Assembly (NCBI RefSeq): GCF_024166365.1
Contig: NC_064819.1
Span: forward strand, 116,046,293-116,110,292
Source: Elephas maximus indicus
Taxonomy: Eukaryota > Chordata > Mammalia > Proboscidea > Elephantidae
Length of the DNA stretch: 64,000 nt
Direction: 5' to 3'
Part shown: positions 33,964 through 45,294 of the stretch, in pieces
Layout of the letters: each line of letters opens with the position of its first letter
How positions within the stretch are numbered: the first letter of the stretch is position 1
Program-made: the position numbers and the translations under genes
Notes under the pieces: model-generated
Database searches by the model: none
Seen by the model: only the letters and a program-made list of their open reading frames with translations
Told to the model about the DNA's origin: nothing

Positions 33964-34227
33964 GTATAATAGACAGAGTCCTTGAAATCATATTAATTTC
34001 TTACTGCCTGGCTTGGTTTTATGGTCTGACCTGAACTTTGCTGGAGAAAGGAGAGCAGGGGGAAAGAGAGGTTTTGGGAATGCTGAAAATTTGCCAAGTG
34101 GCTTGCCATCTGGGTACTTGCAAGTCCAGAGTTATATAGATGCGGTTGTCTTAGTTTGGATTTAAATGGCCATGACTGGTTCTGCTTCAATCCAGATCAG
34201 GCCTTATAGTCAATATTCTGGGTTAGT

Positions 34228-34276
34228 ATATACGGTCGCTATGAGTCGGAATCGACTCAACGGCACTGGGTTTTTT
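34228..34276 (+). mobile_element. AfroSINE tail fragment
   Basis: GGTCGCTATGAGTCGGAATC, then GACTCAACGGCACTGGG. About 45 bp and little decayed, so this is a recent truncated insertion. Confidence 0.85.
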
Positions 34277-34389
34277 ACTGAGGATACTTGATTTTGGGCT
34301 TAAAAATGAAATATATGAGATCAAATTCAGAGGTTCTGCTTCCTACACATAAACTTTCTCTCTCTCAAATATGGGGCTATTCAGGTTAT

Positions 34390-34636
34390 CCTTTTTAAAA
34401 AATTTTAGCATGGTAAAGTATATCTACATATATACGTAGATATAAATATATATGTATATATAATAGAACATTTGTCAAATTAAGCCTTTTTTAGTCTATA
34501 ATTCAGTGACATTCATTATATTCATCATGTTGTACAACCATCACTACTATCCACTTCCAGAAGTTTTTCATCACTCTAAATAGAAACTCATTGTCTCTTA
34601 AACAATATGTCCCCATTTTTCCTTCCCCCCGTCTTA
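34390..34636 (-). mobile_element. L1 3' UTR, antisense (start of nested block)
   Basis: AGTCTATAATTCAGTGACAT, TTGTACAACCATCACTACTA and CTCTAAATAGAAACTCATTG are typical antisense L1M 3' UTR sequences. A (TA)n stretch lies at 34425-34464. Confidence 0.75.
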
Positions 34637-35231
34637 TGCTGAGTTCTCTAGGGAAGAAAAGCTTATAAATATATATATAGAGAGATTTATATTAAGGAAA
34701 TGGCTCACATGATTGTAGAGGCTGGAATGTTCCAAGTCTGTGGATCAGGATAGAGGCTTCTCTCAATTCACGTAGCCGCAGAAGCTGGAGAACCCAAGAT
34801 TGGCAGGTTATGGAGAGCAGGGCTCTTGCTCACAGGTTGTGAAGATTGACAAATCCCAAGATTGGGAGGCATGACTGCAAGTCTTCTCCTGATTCACATA
34901 GCTGCAGGAGCTGGCGAACCCAAGATCGGCTGGTTATGGAGAGCAGGGCTTCCACTCTCAGGCTGTGAAGATCTACAAATTCCAAGATCGGCAGATAAGC
35001 TATAGCTTGAGTCCCAAAAACCAGAGGTCAGATGAACAGAAGGCAGCTGCAGGATCCAGAGAGAGCAAAAAAGCCAGAACCTCAGCTTATAGTTGGATGC
35101 AGGCCACACCCCCAAGGAAACTCCCTTTCTGCTAACTGGCTACTCACAGCAGATTCCATCATGAGCAAGATCACATATAAACATTGAGAATCATGGCCAA
35201 GCCAAGCTGACACACAATCTTAACCATAACA
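34637..35231 (-). mobile_element. ERVL-type LTR, antisense, inside L1
   Basis: Starts TGCTGAGTTCTCTAGGG, continues TATAGAGAGATTTATATTAA, GGAAATGGCTCACATGATTG, and ends ATGGCCAAGCCAAGCTGACA to CATAACA. This follows the antisense order of ERVL LTRs. A unit of about 130 bp containing GGTTATGGAGAGCAGGGCT (34806-34824 and 34932-34950) is tandemly duplicated. ERVL relatives are established; the exact name is uncertain. Confidence 0.65.
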
Positions 35232-35450
35232 CCTCCAACCCCTGGTAATCACTAATAAACTTTTGAATCTGCATTTACCTATTGTAGGTATTTCATGTAA
35301 GTGGTATCATATATTTGTCTTTTTATGTCTGACTTATTTCACTTGATATGTTTTCAAAGTTCATCCATGTCATTGCATGTATCAGAACTTCATTTTTGTT
35401 TTTATAGTGAATGATATTCATATATATGTATATATATGTGTATATATATG

Positions 35451-35482
<32 letters not shown>

Positions 35483-35830
35483 AAACACATTTTGTTTTTC
35501 TATTCATCTGCTGATGGACACTTGAGTTGTTTCAACCTTTTAGCTATTGTAATTAATGCTGCAAAGAACACTGGTATACATAATTATGTCTTCTGAAGTG
35601 AGTTCTAGTACTTTGTATCTTTTACAGAATTTCTTCTTTTAAATTGTCACTTGTTTTTGTTAAGTTCATAATAATCCTTTGTTATTCTTTTAAGGTCCAT
35701 ATGATATGTAGTGATGTCACGTCTCTAAATTCTGACTGCTAATTTGTGTCCTCTCTCTTTCCTTTCCAATCTATCTGGCTAGAGATTTATGAGCTTTATT
35801 AATTTTTTCAAAGAACTAGCATTTGGTTTC
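35232..35830 (-). mobile_element. L1 3' UTR to ORF2, antisense
   Basis: AACCCCTGGTAATCACTAAT, ATTTCATGTAAGTGGTATCA, TTCATCCATGTCATTGCATG, CATCTGCTGATGGACACTTG, then an ORF2-middle stretch ending AAAGAACTAGCATTTGGTTT. The jump near 35620 skips the ORF2 C-terminal part. A (TATATG)n microsatellite sits at 35417-35482. Confidence 0.8.
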
Positions 35831-36270
35831 TGTGATAGTTAATTTCAGATGTCAACTTGGCTAGGCTATACTGCCCAGTTTGGTCAAACACTGGTCTAGA
35901 CATTGTTATAAAGTGGTTACATATGATTAAATCAGTTGGCCTTAAGATAAAAGGAGCACCCTCCATAATGTGGGTGGGACTTATCCAGTCAGTTGAAGAC
36001 CTTAAAAGAGTTTTCCCTAGGCTGCATTTTGCCTCCAGACTAGAAATAAACATCTTGCCAGAACTCCTTCACTCTTTTATTCTCATCGCCTGATCTATGA
36101 GTGTTGGGACACAAGACTGATGGAATCTCCCAACTGTTGTCTGACTTACAGATTTTGGACTTGCCAGCCCCCACAATCATGTGAGCCAATTCCTTCGAAT
36201 AAATCTCTCTTTCTCTCACTCTGTGTACACCTCTTATGGGTTCTGTTTTTCTCGAGAACCCTGACTAGCA
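35831..36270 (+). mobile_element. MLT2-like (ERVL) solo LTR inside L1
   Basis: This 440-bp element starts TGTGATAGTTAATTTCAGAT and has GTCAACTTGGCTAGGCTATA, CTCCATAATGTGGGTGGGAC, ATCATGTGAGCCAATTCCTT, AATAAATCTCTC, and ends ACCCTGACTAGCA. The flanks GTTTC and GTTTT may be the 5-bp duplication. It interrupts antisense L1. Confidence 0.85.
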
Positions 36271-36999
36271 GTTTTCATTGATTTTCTTGGTTGTTTTTCT
36301 GTTTTGTTTTTTCTAGCTCTTATATTTATTATTTTCTTTCCTTGGTTATTTTGAATTAAATTTTCTCTTTTACTACTCTTAGATAATTAATTTTGGTAAT
36401 CAATTTTCTTAATCTGAGGCTCTTCCTATTATGAACACTTTAAACTATGATTTCCCTTTAAGCACTGCTTTAACTGCATACCACAAATTTTTATATAATG
36501 TGCTTTCATTTTCATTTAGTTCAAAATATTTTCTAATTTTTCTTGCGATTTCTTCATTGACCCTTGGTTTATTTAGAGTATGTTACTTAATTTTCTGAAT
36601 ATTTTGGGATTTTCCATGTATATTTTTCTTATTAATTCCTAGTTTAATGCTACTAGAATCAGAGAACATAGTTTCTATAATTTCAGTCTTTTAAAACTTA
36701 CTGTGATTTGCTTTGTATTACAATATACAGCCTATCTTGGTGAATGTTCTGTGTGCATCTTAAAAGAATGGGTAATCCACGTTGTTGCATGGAGTGTTCC
36801 ATTAAATGGTGAGGAAATTCAAGTTGGTTGTTAGCATTGTCCTAGTTTGCTACATACTTATCGATTTTATGTCTGCTGATCCTATCACTTATTGAGAGAG
36901 GAGAGCTGATATCTCCAACTATAATTGTAGATTTGTCTATTTCTCCATTTGGTTCAAGTCTTTGCTTCAAGTATTTTTGAAGCTACTATTAAGTGTGCA
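36271..36999 (-). mobile_element. L1 ORF2 middle, antisense
   Basis: TTCATTGATTTTCTTGGTTG, CTGCATACCACAAATTTTTA, ATATCTCCAACTATAATTGT, AGATTTGTCTATTTCTCCAT. It continues after the RTE insertion at 37831. Confidence 0.8.
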
Positions 37000-37830
37000 G
37001 AAGCTGGACTATATGAAGAAGAAAGGGGTATCAGGATTGGTGGAAGGCTCATTAACAACCCAAAATATACCTTGCTTGCTGAAAGTGAAGAGGGCTTTAA
37101 GCACTTACTGATGAAGATCAAAGACTACTGCCTTCAGTACGGGTTACACCTCAACATAAAGCATAAAATCCTCACAACTGGACCAATAAGCAACATCATG
37201 ATAAATGGAGAAAATATTGAAGTTATAGAAAATTTAATTTTACTTGGATACACAATCAACACCCATGGAAGCAGTGATCAAAAAATCAAACGATGCATTG
37301 CATTGGGCAAGTCTGCTGCAAAAGACCTCTTTAAATTGTGAAAAAAGCAAACACGTCTCCTTGAAGACTAAGGTGTGCCTGACCCAAGCCATGGTGTTTT
37401 CAATCACCTTGTACACATGTGAAAGCAGGACAGTGAATAAGAAAGACCAAAAAATTGATGCCTTTGAATTATGGTGTTGGTGAAGAATATTGAATATACC
37501 ACGGACTGCCAAAAGAATGAACAAATCTGTCTTGGAAGAAGTACAACCGGAATGCTCCTTAGAAGCAAGGATGGTAAAACTACATCTCACACATTTTGGA
37601 CATTTTATCAGGAAGGACCAGTCCCTGGAGAAGGACATCAAGCTTGGTTTAGAGGGACAGCGAAAAAGAGGAAGGTCTTCAACCAGGTGGATTGACACAA
37701 TGGCTGCAGCAATGGGGTCATGTGTAACAACAACTGTGAGAATGTTTGCAAGACCTGGCAGTACTTTGTTCTGTTGTACATAGGGTCACTATGAATTGGA
37801 ACTAACTTGATGACACCTAATGACAACAAT
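37000..37830 (+). mobile_element. RTE LINE 3' fragment, 5'-truncated, inside L1
   Basis: The element encodes the end of an RTE reverse transcriptase. GIRIGGRLINNPKYTLLAES is followed by GLHLNIKHKILTTGPISN and LLGYTINTHGS. The catalytic YADD box has been lost: the text runs from PKY directly to TLLAES, so four residues (ADDT) are deleted. Later frames (37490-37783) keep HFGHFIRKDQ and RKRGRSSTRWIDT. It ends with GGGTCACTATGAATTGGAAC and a TGACAACAAT end. Homologous to 8288-9060. Inactive. Confidence 0.88.
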
Positions 37831-40369
37831 ATACACATTGAACACTTTCATATTCTCTTGATGAATTAACCCTTTTAACATTATGAAATATTCCTGTTTA
37901 CTTTGTCATATATTGATAGAGCCACTCCAGCTTTCTTTTGGCTAATGTTGGCATGGTATATCTTTTCATATCTTGTAACTTTTAACTTATCTTTATCTTC
38001 ATATTTAAAGTAGGTTTCTTGTAAATAACATGTACTTATATTTTACTTTTTTTGTCCAGCCTGGCTCTGTCTAATTTTAATCATAGCGTTTAAACCATTT
38101 ACATTAGTAAAAGGTGGATTTAAATCTACCAAATATTATTTGATTTTTATTAGTTCAATCTGGTCTTTTTCTAAACCATTTTTCTTGCCTTTTTTTGAAT
38201 TAGTTGAATACTTTTTATGGTTTCCTTTTATCTCCATTATTGGCTTACTTGCTATATCTTATTTATTTATTTTTATAATGGTTGCTTTATGGTTTAAAAT
38301 ATATATTTAACTTTTTATGGTCTGTCTTCAAATACTATTATGCCAATTTCACATATAGTGTGTGAATCTTACTACAGTGTACTTCCATTTCTCCCTTCTG
38401 GCTTCTGAGCTATTATTAATTTTCCTTGTACAGATTCTGTAAAATTCATAGTATAATATTTTTGATTTAAAGAGCCAGTTACCTTTTGATGAGAGTAAAA
38501 AGTGAGAAAAATGTATATTTAGCCACATACTTATTATTTCCATATTTATTTCTTGATGTAAATACAGATCTTCAACTCTTATCAATTTTCCTCTTCCTGA
38601 AAGACTTTAACATTTCTTATAGTGTGTAACATTGGTGATAAATTCTGTCAGCTTTTGCTTACTGAGAAAGTCTTTATTTTGCTTCCATTAAAATATATAT
38701 ATATATTTCAAAATCTAGTGTATAGAATTTTAGACTGACAGTGTTTTATCCCCTTACAGTTCTTTAAATGAGTTGATCAATTGCCTTCTTCTTGAACGAT
38801 TTTTGATGAGAAGACTACTGCCATTTTTAACCTTACTCTTCTGTATAAAATATGTCTTTTTTCTCTGGTTGCTCTTAAGCTTTTCTGTTCATCCTTAATG
38901 CTCAGCTAATTGATTATGAAAAACCTTTGTGTGATTTCCTTTATGTTTGTTCTGCTTGAGGTTTGTTGAGATTTTTAGATCTGTGAGTTTATAATTTTGA
39001 CAAATTTGTGAAAGTTCTTTTAATTCCTTTTTTTTTTTCTGTCACTCTTCTCTGTTTTTCTTCTGGGACTCCAATATATATGCAGGTTAGACCACTTGTT
39101 ATTGCTCCATTGTTCACTGATTATTAATTTTTTTCCTTCCTTTTTTTTTTTTTAAACTGTTTTATTTCTCTTCGTTTTTGGATAATTTCTAGCTCTATGT
39201 CTTCAAATTCAATGATTTATTCTTCTGCAGCATTTAGTATTTTTTATTTCAGATGTTGTATTTTTCATCTCTTCAAGTTCCATTTGGATCTTTTTTTATG
39301 GCCTGCAGTACTCTCTTCATCATACTCAGATTTACTTCTACCTTTTTGAACATAAGAAGCAGATCTATAATAGCCATTCTAACATCTTACTCTATTAATT
39401 CCATTATCTCTGTAATCTCTGAGTGTGTTTCTTTTAATCAATATTTCTCTGAGTTATGTTTCATATTTTGTTGCTTCTTTGTTTGCCTGGTAATTTTTGA
39501 TTGGATGCCAGACATTGTAAATTTTACATTGTTGGGTGCTATAATTTGTTGTATTCCTTTAAATAATGTTGAACCTTTTTCTGACACAGTTAAATTACTT
39601 GGAAATGGTTTGTTCTGTTTTAGATTTGCTTTTAAGTTTTATTAGGGAAGGTCCAGAGGAGCTTTTTCTATATGGCTAATTAATCCTCCTATTAAGACAA
39701 TATCCCTTTGAAGACTCTAATCAGTGATCCATTACTTACGGAGTCTTCTTTTTGTGTGGTGGGAACATATTCCCAGAACTATGTAGGCTCTGAGCATTAC
39801 TTGGCTTACCATTTTCTGGTGGTTCTTTCCCTGACTTCTCACACATGTACAGACCAGTGCTTGGACAATATTTTGAGTGAACTTCTGTAGATTTCTAGAG
39901 TCTTTTTTTTTTTTTCTCTCTGCATCTCTCCATTCTTTAGTACTCAATCCCACAGTTTCTAGTTGCATTAGTTTCCCTGAAATCCAGTCTCTGTTTTCAC
40001 AACTCACTAAAACTGGAGAGCTCTGTTTGGGTTCTTCCTTCATATGATGTTACCTGGAAACTTAGACAGTAAGCTGAGGCAATCATAGGGCCCACATTTG
40101 TTTTCATTTTCTCAGTTGTCGTGGTCTTTCATTGTTTGTTGCACAGTGTCTGAAAACTGTGGTTCAACATGCTTTATACAGTTTTCTAGTTGCTTAAGGC
40201 GACTTGATGGTGCTGGGTAAGGCGGGAGAATAAATCTGATCTCTTCATCATAGTTGCAGTGGAAATCTAAATAAGAGATAAGTTGTTTTCTAGTTTTTCA
40301 AGTTCACAGATGGAATGAAATTTTGTGTCAGGATGGGTCATGCCCCACATCTTACCTAAACTTGATATA
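37831..40369 (-). mobile_element. L1 ORF2 5' part and upstream, antisense
   Basis: TTGATGAATTAACCCTTTTA, GAGCCACTCCAGCTTTCTTT, GTGGATTTAAATCTACCAAA, TAGAATTTTAGACTGACAGT, CTTCTGGGACTCCAATATAT, AGTTCCATTTGGATC. These sequences are common on the reverse strand of old L1s. The match fades after about 39700, so the right part is less certain. The 130-residue frame at 39253-39645 is antisense L1. Confidence 0.7.
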
Positions 40370-40509
40370 AATGATTTAGATGCTGACACTTGGGATTTAG
40401 AGCTGATGGTATTTAGATGAGAGCCTGCACTTGAGGTGATGATATTATGGGTTAAGGCTTTGGGATTGTTGTAAGGATGGATGTGAATCTTTGGGGTCAG
40501 AGGGTAGAC
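40370..40509 (+). mobile_element. MaLR internal sequence, 3' end
   Basis: GGGTTAAGGCTTTGGGATTG, TTGTAAGGATGGATGTGAAT and TTTGGGGTCAGAGGGTAGA precede the LTR in the way MST/MLT1 internal sequence precedes a 3' LTR. Non-coding remnant. Confidence 0.5.
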
Positions 40510-41030
40510 TGTGGATGGTTGAAATATGGCTCCCCAAAGATATCTGTGTTCTAATCCTTGGAACCTATGAATGTTATCTTATATGGCAAAACAATCACAT
40601 CTTTGCAGATGTTATTAAGTTAAGGATCCTGAGATGGGAGATTATCATGGATTATCCAGATGGCCCCTAAATGCAATCACATGCATATTTATAAGAGGGA
40701 CGCAGAGAGAATTTTGACACACTCAGAGACACAGAGGAGAAGGAGACGTGAATATGCAGCAGAGAGAGATTTGGCGACCCTGGCCTTGAAGATTAGAATG
40801 ATATGGCCAGAATCCAAGGAATGCCAGCAGTCACTAGAAACTGGAAGAAAGGAGGAGTGGAATCTCTCCTAGGGTCTGTGTAGGGAGTGCAGCCTTGCTG
40901 ACACCTTGATTTTCATCCAGGGAAATCTTTTGGGCTTCTGGCCTCTAGAACTGTAAGAAAATAAAATTCAGTTGTTTAAGCCTCCCTCCAAGTTTTTGGT
41001 TGTTAAAGCAGCCAGAGGAAACTAATAAAA
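40510..41030 (+). mobile_element. MLT1-like (ERVL-MaLR) 3' LTR
   Basis: TGTGGATGGTTGAAATATGG start, ATTATCATGGATTATCCAGA, GAATGCCAGCAGTCACTAGA, GCTTCTGGCCTCTAGAACTG, AATAAAATTCAGTTGTTTAA and CAGAGGAAACTAATA end: the full order of an MLT1 LTR. Preceded by internal sequence, so a proviral 3' end rather than a solo LTR. Confidence 0.8.
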
Positions 41031-42050
41031 TTTTTATAGTTTTAACTCTTAGGTATAGGACTCTCATCCATTTTGAGTTATTTTTTTGTATATGGTGTGA
41101 GAAAGAGGTCAAACTTCACTCTTTTACATGTGGATATTTTTACTGAAAAGACTATTGTTTCATCATCGAATTGCCTTGGCAACATTATTGAACATCAACG
41201 GACTGTAAATGCAAGATTGCGTTTTTAGACTCTAAATTTTTTTCCATTCATCTATATGTCTATCCTTATGCTAGTACTATACTCTTTTGATTAGTAAATA
41301 AGTTCGTTAGTATTAATTATTAACTTTTGTAGTAAGTTTTGAAAGCAAAAAATGTGAGTTTTCCAACATTGTTCTTATTTTTCAAGAATGTTTTGGCCAT
41401 TCTTGGTCCCTTGCATTTTCACATGAATTTTATGGTCAGCTTGTCAACTTCTTCAAAAAAGTTGTTGGCATTTTCATAGGGATTGTGTTGAATCTGTGGA
41501 TGAATTTGGGGGTTATTGTCATTTTAAGAATATTAAGTCTTCCCATCCATGCCATGGGGTGTTTTTACATTTACTTAGGTCTTCCTTAATTTCTTTCAAT
41601 GACTTTTTGTAGTTTTCACTGTACAAGTCTCACTTTTGTTAAATTTATCCTTAAGTATTTTATTCTTTTTGATGCTATTGTAAATGGAATGGTTTTCTTA
41701 ATTTCATGTTTGGATTGCTCATTGCTGGTGTATTGAAATACATTTGATTTTTATATGTTGACCTTGTGTTCTGTAACATTTCTGAGCTCATTAGTTTTAG
41801 TATATTTTGGATTCCTTGTAATTTTCTGTATACAAGAACATGATATTAGCAAAGAGAGAGTTTTACTTTTTCCTTCCAGTTTGGATGTCTTTTGTTTCTT
41901 TTTTCTTTTTGCCTAATTTCCCCAGCTGGAACCTTCATTATAATTTTAACAGAAGTGGTGATAATAGACTCCTTGTCTGTTTCCTGATCTTAGAGAAAAA
42001 GCATTTCACCATTAAGTATGATTATAGACATGGGTTTTTCATAGATGGCC
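41031..42050 (-). mobile_element. L1 ORF2 C-terminal region, antisense
   Basis: TTTTGTATATGGTGTGAGAA, TTTACATGTGGATATTTTTA, TTGGCCATTCTTGGTCCCTT, AGTATTTTATTCTTTTTGAT, TTGCTCATTGCTGGTGTATT. This is the ORF2 part missing at the 35620 junction, so it is either a rearranged piece or a second L1. Confidence 0.8.
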
Positions 42051-42195
42051 TTTTGTGTCATTTACTTTTCACTTAACTTTTCTGTGCCTCAGTTTTCCCA
42101 TCTGTAAAAGAGAGATAATAATAGAATTCTACAGGGTTGTGTTGAGGTTTTTATCTGTATATATTTAAGGTTCATATCAGTTAGATTTAGTGCTT
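42051..42195 (+). repeat. MIR SINE fragment
   Basis: TTTACTTTTCACTTAACTTT, TGCCTCAGTTTTCCCATCTG, TAAAAGAGAGATAATAATAG. Confidence 0.7.
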
Positions 42196-43629
42196 TAAGC
42201 AGAAACTACTTTGGGTATTTTAAGCAGTAAAGTATTTAATAAAGGGTTTTTTAAATTATGTACTTAGGAAGTTGTCATAAGGGCTAGAAAGCAAGCCTTT
42301 GACTGCCCTTCCGGGAAAGCCTCTTATAACAAGACTACTGAATTGGCCTGCCAGGAGAGTTGCTTCCTCTGTTATATTTAGGAAAATAGGACTTCAAGAG
42401 GCTGCTACTGGAACCATAAGTCAATAACTCACTGAGATCTAAGGTTCAGGAACCTGCCATCACCACTGTCACCACCACTACCATTAATACAACTGAAAGT
42501 TCCTGCATATTGGGAAACTGAGCCTATACGCTGCTGTCCCAACTCCTTATCAACATCTATAAAGCTGGAAACTGGTCACTGGCTTCTTTAAGCCTTGCTT
42601 GTCAGCAAGAAACATGCCAAAAACCACAGGAACATGATCTCTAGTTTGCTTCTCTTTCAAAATTTCAGCAGATTCCTTGCAATTGGTGGAACCTAATTTT
42701 TAAATCCAGTGTGCTTCTTTAGTTGCAAAGAAAACCTGGGAATATAGTTTTTAACTTTTGACTTCTGCAGTAGGTAAGGTACAATAGAAAAAGGTGGGAA
42801 GAAATGGTGAGTACAATAGAACAACACAGGAATTAAAGGAGAAAGAAGGTTTTCTTTGAATCACTCAATCATTTTTCAAAATTCTTCTTATTATTTTCAT
42901 TTCATGGCCCACAAAATAAGTCATGAAATAATTGTTCTACTATCATCAATCGGAAATCTAATAATCAGATGCCAAGGCTATGTTCTTAAATGCTCCACAA
43001 TTGCATTGAGGAAGTGTGTAATATCTCTAATAATATTCCCAGTGGATTAAGATTTTGTTTGGTGGTGTTGTAGAATAGCCATCTCTTGCCTTTTCATGTC
43101 CTCATGGTTTGCTGTCTTGTTCACCTGCGGAAGTGTCTGAGTTTGGCTCTTGTTGCTTTATTTCTTGATTTTGAATTCTGGTATTTATTTCACTCAGGTT
43201 TTGGCTTTTTTTTTTTTTTTTTAAATAAATTCTGGCCTTGGTAACAGACTTTGACTGTTACTTCTAATCTCTTCTTTTGCCTACCAGCCTGGGTCCGGCT
43301 TTCCCCAGTGCTTTTGTGGTGTTGACTCTTGACCTGACTCTGATATGGGTTTTGCTGTAGCCTAGCCTGTGACCCAATTCACTGCCAAATGTTATAGAAA
43401 CCCCTTGATCTCTTTGTGTTTGTTTATTTGAAAAAGTTTCTATTTCATAAATGCAACATTTTGCAAATTTTAAAACATATTTTAAGGTATCAAATACTTT
43501 ATATTTTGTTTACAGCACACAATCTTTTTTTCTTCCCAGGCATTTAAAAATCAGTGTACATTTCACAAGAAATTTATTTGACAACATTTTGATTTATTTA
43601 TATTTGAATCATCAGAATGCTTAGCCTTA
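42196..43629. other. Unique-looking non-coding DNA
   Basis: No gene or repeat family recognised. A T run lies at 43208-43222. Confidence 0.4.
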
Positions 43630-43836
43630 GTTGTTGTTAGTTGCCTTTGAGTGGGTTAGACTTATGGCAACCCCATATATGCAGAGTAGAACTGCACTGG
43701 ATAGGTTTTTCGAGGTGGTGACCTTTGGGAAGCAGATCACAAGGTCTGTCTTTTGAGGTGCCTCTGGGTGGACTTGAACTGCCAACTTTGTGGTTAGCAG
43801 TCAAGTGCTTAATGATTTGCACCACCCAGGGATTTC
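43630..43836 (-). mobile_element. AfroSINE, variant subfamily, antisense
   Basis: TTGTTGTTAGTTGCCTTTGA tail, CCATATATGCAGAGTAGAAC, then GAGGTGGTGACCTTTGGGAA, GCAGATCACAAGGTCTGTCT and GAGGTGCCTCTGGGTGGACT, ending at a CACCACCCAGGGATT head. The middle differs consistently from the common AfroSINE. Confidence 0.88.
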
Positions 43837-44164
43837 ATCTGTAAGACTTCAGAATTTTCTTTTTTCTTAGAAGCAGGATGTTGGATCTTGCCAGGAGTGA
43901 ATTAATTTAATGCCCACATTCAAAGTTTGGTTTGAAACTTGGCACTTTGAATATAGAAAAGCATCTGTTTGATTTTGGGACTATTGCCACCTCTCATCCC
44001 TAATTTGAGAGAAAGAAAGACTTTTTACTTTTGATTACCCACACAAATTTCAAAGGAAATGATAGTTATGGGAACGCAAACAGTCAGGAAACACAAGTAT
44101 AACACATTTCTTTTAAATTTTGTTTTTCTTTTCTGTTCTTTAGAACATTTGCTTGTTGTTTGTT

Positions 44165-44275
44165 TTGGTTCAATGTTTTTTTTTTCGTGGTAAAAAAATT
44201 TGCCATTTTAACTATTTTTATGTGCATGATTCAGGGACATTAGTTACATTCACCATGTTGTGAAATCATCACCAT
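44165..44275 (-). mobile_element. L1 3' UTR fragment, antisense
   Basis: CGTGGTAAAAAAATTTGCCA, TTTTAACTATTTTTATGTGC and TTACATTCACCATGTTGTGA match the antisense L1M 3' UTR also seen at 34390. Confidence 0.65.
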
Positions 44276-44828
44276 TGATTTTTATTTTATTTTATTATTT
44301 TTAAATTTATTTTTAATCTCAATCTTTTCACCAAAACTGAAGCCCCATAAGATTTCTTAGTCTAGAGACTGATAAATAGATAACAGTGTCAGCCACTTTC
44401 TGCAGGTGATTTGGCTTTTTATGTGGCATTTCATTCCACCTGTTACAAAAGAGTAGGTATTAATGCTTAAAAATTGTTTTTTGAATTACAAAAAAAGGAG
44501 TAATCACTGTTTAAAGGCGTATGTAAGCTACAATGAAATTTCATTATTTTGGGTTAAAAGAATGGATAAAAGACACAAGGACAATTAAAAATAGATTATA
44601 AAATCAGATATAAGACCAACCCAGTTGCTCCTTCATTTTGTCACTTTGAGTAGGGTTTATACTTCTAAGTCCTCTCAATTTCTTAAATCTAAGACATTAA
44701 AAAAAAAAAATTAAAGATGATATAAATCCTTTAATGACATAATCTATGACACACATATGTGTAATGTTATATTTTGGTGCATTCATCTATTCATTCTAGA
44801 AACATATCGAGTGCCTATTGTGTATCAT

Positions 44829-45005
44829 AAAAAGCCCTGGTGGCACACTGGTTAAGTGACTAGCTGTTAACTGAAATGTCAGCAGTTCGAACCCACCAGC
44901 TGCTCTGTGGGAGAAAGATGTGGCAGTCTGCTTCTGTAAAGATTACTGCCTTGGAGACGTTATGGGGCAGTTCTACTCTGTCCTGTGGAGTCACTATGAG
45001 TCCAC
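44829..45005 (+). mobile_element. AfroSINE, long form
   Basis: AAGCCCTGGTGGCACACTGG head, CAGCAGTTCGAACCCACCAG B-box area, AGAAAGATGTGGCAGTCTGC, GGGCAGTTCTACTCTGTCCT, GTCACTATGAGTCC. The end of the tail is missing. A 92-residue frame overlaps it. Confidence 0.93.
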
Positions 45006-45294
45006 TCATTTTAAGAGGTTTTTATTGCATATCTAGTGTTGTAAAAGGGACCAGGAATACACTGTTGATGCTAGAGAAGACAGAAGCTAACTGTGTGGTG
45101 GGTGCTTTGATGAACTTTGGGGGATGGCAAGAAAATGTTTTCCAGAGAAAGTAACTACTGTTTTAGGGGGTAGAAGGAGCTAAGTAAGTGGAATAGTTGG
45201 GAAGAGAAGAGGTAAGGGAAAGGAAGTTTCTCTTCAGTCAAAAGAAAGAGAATAGCAGATACTGCTAAGGGTTTGTCAAACCCTGTTTCCTTTT

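Noticed and set aside
39253..39645. 130-residue hydrophobic frame (+), apparently membrane-like.
   Set aside because: Antisense of L1; T-rich DNA gives Phe, Leu and Ile-rich translations.
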